DNA from: JALHMI01 sp964598535
Lineage (GTDB): Bacteria > Planctomycetota > Planctomycetia > Pirellulales > PALSA-1355
DNA: 64,000 bases
NCBI GenBank assembly: GCA_964598535.1
Contig: CAZRCI010000010.1
Location: 62,001-126,000, forward strand
Direction: 5' to 3'
Shown here: piece after piece, positions 62,431 through 64,000 of the stretch
Position numbering within the stretch: position 1 is the stretch's first letter
Layout: every line of letters begins with the position of its first letter
Program-made: the position numbers and the translations under genes
Notes under the pieces: generated by a model
What the model was told of the DNA's origin: nothing
Database searches by the model: none
Seen by the model: the letters and a program-made list of their open reading frames with translations, nothing else

Positions 62431-63957
62431 ATGCTTGAGCAACTGCAAGCCCGGCTACATCCCGTGCGGATGCGTCAACGCTGGGAACGTGCTTTGGGCT
62501 GGGGGACGATCGGTTTGTTGGCTGGCGCGGTGCTTGGTTCCGCCTGGTACGTGGCCGCTTGGCTCGGTTTGCCCGTCGTGCCGGCTTTCGCGTGGGGGCT
62601 GCTGGCGGGGAGCGCGCTATTGGGGGCTGTGCTCGGTTTTGCCTGGCCTGCTAGTTGGCGTTCCTCGGCCCGGTTGGTGGATGCGGTTTACGGGCTCAAG
62701 GACCGCACGCTGACGGCGCTTGATTTTGCTTCGCGTCGTACGACCGATCCGATGCATCAATTGCAGATGAGCGACGCGCTAACGCACTTGTCGTCGGTCG
62801 AGGCCCGACAAGTGGTGCCGTGGCGCCGGCCGCGGCTTGTTCCGCTGACCGTGGCGGCCGTGTGCGTCATGGCGGCCCTTGGCTTTTTGCCGTTCTCGCC
62901 AGAAGCCACGCAAGCGAATATCTCCGCGGGGCCTCTGGAGGTGGTACTCGATCAGGCGGCGCTACTCGAAGACACCATGCTCGAAGAGCTCAAAGCGCTG
63001 GTTCACGAGACGGACGATCCAGAGCTCAAGCAACTTGCCGAGGATCTGGAAAAGGCCGTGGAAGATCTCAAAGATCCGGCCGTCGATCAGCGCGAAGCGC
63101 TGGCCAAACTATCGGAGATGCAAGCCGCCGTGGCCGAAGCGGTGAAGGCGCTCGACGTGGCCGAGGTCGAAGCGCAGCTTCAGCAGCTCGCCTCGGCGTT
63201 CGAAGTGTCTGAAGCGACCGAGGCCGCCAGCCAGGCCCTTAAAGCCAGCGAGCATGACAAGGCCGCCGAAGAACTGGAGAAAATCGACGCCTCGACGATG
63301 AGCAAGAAAGAGCGCGACGCGCTGGCGGCGAACCTTGCGAAGCTCGCCAGCAACCTGGGCGAGGGCAAGAAAGGCCAACTCGGCGAGGCCGTCCAAGAGA
63401 TGTTGGATGGGCTCTCGAACGAAAATGATTCGAAGAGCAAAGACGGCATGTGCAAGGCGGCCGGCGTCTGCCGCAAGCAAGGCGCCAAGAAAAAAGTGAG
63501 TGACTGCCTCGCTTGCCAGTTGAATCGATTGGCCGAGTGCAAAGGCTACTGCCAGGGCCAGTGCAACGGTCAAGGATCCAAGGTCGCCAAGAGCGATAGC
63601 CCCAGCAACAAGGCGGGCCGTGGCGCTTCGAACCAACCGCTGGGTGAGGAGAAAACCAAGCTCGACGGCCGCCGCCGCGAAGAGAATCTGACCGGAACGC
63701 CGGGCGATGGTCCCAGCGAACGCGAAACGCTCGCCACGGCCGAAGCCCGCCAGGACGCCGCTCGCAGCTATCGCGAGCGATACGTCGAGTTCCGCAAGCA
63801 GATGGAAGAGGTGCTCGACAGCGAACCGCTGCCGCTGGGGCATCGTGAAACCGTGCGCAAATACTTCGAAGCCATCCGGCCCACCGCCGCCGAAAGCGAT
63901 CTTGCCGACCAGCCGTCCGCGGAAGCCTCGGCCGAAGCAGCCGCGGCGCCCGAATAA
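62431..63957 (+). CDS. Two-TM coiled-coil protein with Cys-rich segment
   Basis: A 508-residue protein from ATG 62431, with CAGGAG about nine bases upstream. Two N-terminal TM helices (WGTIGLLAGAVLGSAWYVAA; AFAWGLLAGSALLGAVLGFA) and a third (PLTVAAVCVMAALGFLPF) precede a long Glu/Ala/Lys coiled coil (LEELKALVHETDDPELKQLA and on). A Cys cluster follows (CKAAGVCRK, CLACQLNRLAECKGYCQGQC), unusual for a bacterial coiled-coil protein, and the tail is charged. The topology recalls the DUF4175-like proteins found beside MoxR/VWA clusters; that name is tentative. It is the last gene of the rightward operon. Confidence 0.82.
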   Translation: MLEQLQARLHPVRMRQRWERALGWGTIGLLAGAVLGSAWYVAAWLGLPVVPAFAWGLLAGSALLGAVLGFAWPASWRSSARLVDAVYGLKDRTLTALDFASRRTTDPMHQLQMSDALTHLSSVEARQVVPWRRPRLVPLTVAAVCVMAALGFLPFSPEATQANISAGPLEVVLDQAALLEDTMLEELKALVHETDDPELKQLAEDLEKAVEDLKDPAVDQREALAKLSEMQAAVAEAVKALDVAEVEAQLQQLASAFEVSEATEAASQALKASEHDKAAEELEKIDASTMSKKERDALAANLAKLASNLGEGKKGQLGEAVQEMLDGLSNENDSKSKDGMCKAAGVCRKQGAKKKVSDCLACQLNRLAECKGYCQGQCNGQGSKVAKSDSPSNKAGRGASNQPLGEEKTKLDGRRREENLTGTPGDGPSERETLATAEARQDAARSYRERYVEFRKQMEEVLDSEPLPLGHRETVRKYFEAIRPTAAESDLADQPSAEASAEAAAAPE

Positions 63958-64000
63958 CCTCGGTATTCTCAACGTCGCCGCTGCGCCCGCGCGCTGTCCG
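63958..64000. other. Window end, nothing seen
   Basis: The last 43 bases after the coiled-coil gene carry no feature I can support. Confidence 0.5.

Noticed and set aside
1..64000. CRISPR array
   Set aside because: No set of regularly spaced direct repeats of 24-40 bases with unique spacers was seen; the iterons and the 41-base repeat do not fit.

Overview
The window is chromosomal DNA of a planctomycete, most likely from the Pirellulales. This is inferred from content. It has high GC, an arylsulfatase, proteins resembling the planctomycete families DUF6263 and DUF1583, a MoxR/DUF58/BatA/VWA cluster facing giant TPR proteins, and a HAF-repeat fragment. A 10-N scaffold gap lies inside thrS, so this is a draft assembly.

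Layout. 1-21.8 kb is ordinary chromosome: a MarR-like gene tail, an MBL hydrolase, a DUF6263-like exported protein, a sulfatase, a small basic protein, a CusB/CusA-type RND efflux operon with a Cys/His-rich leader protein, a PPK2 kinase coupled to a BtuF-like protein, an aldehyde dehydrogenase, an ABC exporter operon, a decayed HAF-repeat remnant, FolC and an S41 protease. 22,412-39,133 is an integrative element of about 16.7 kb in a tRNA-Val(GAC) gene, bounded by perfect 44-bp direct repeats. It carries a tyrosine integrase next to the intact tRNA, an SF3 helicase with small neighbours, a sigma-like HTH protein, an iteron-rich AT-rich region that may be a replication origin, and several conflict or defence-type genes: a type IIG (MmeI-like) restriction-modification enzyme with a C-terminal frameshift, a coiled-coil protein and a membrane protein with a WD...QVK motif downstream of it, an HNH nuclease, a HEPN-domain gene pair, and a GHKL-ATPase/PD-(D/E)xK protein. 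A truncated integrase just outside the left repeat is the remains of an earlier insertion at the same tRNA.

Just beyond the tRNA (39.7-42.9 kb) a divergent locus holds an EEP-family nuclease, a leaderless C25 (gingipain/caspase-fold) protease and a small downstream protein. This is the best candidate here for an undescribed system. 43-64 kb returns to core genes: thrS; a leftward MoxR, DUF58, BatA-type VWA and double-VWA operon; and a rightward operon of a 2,264-residue TPR protein, a DUF1583-like protein and a two-TM coiled-coil protein.

How the genes work together. The element appears to supply its own integration, replication and regulation, with defence-type cargo. The MoxR/DUF58/VWA genes form one membrane-associated chaperone-like module, probably functionally linked to the divergent TPR operon. 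All functional statements are sequence-reading inferences; no database search was run.
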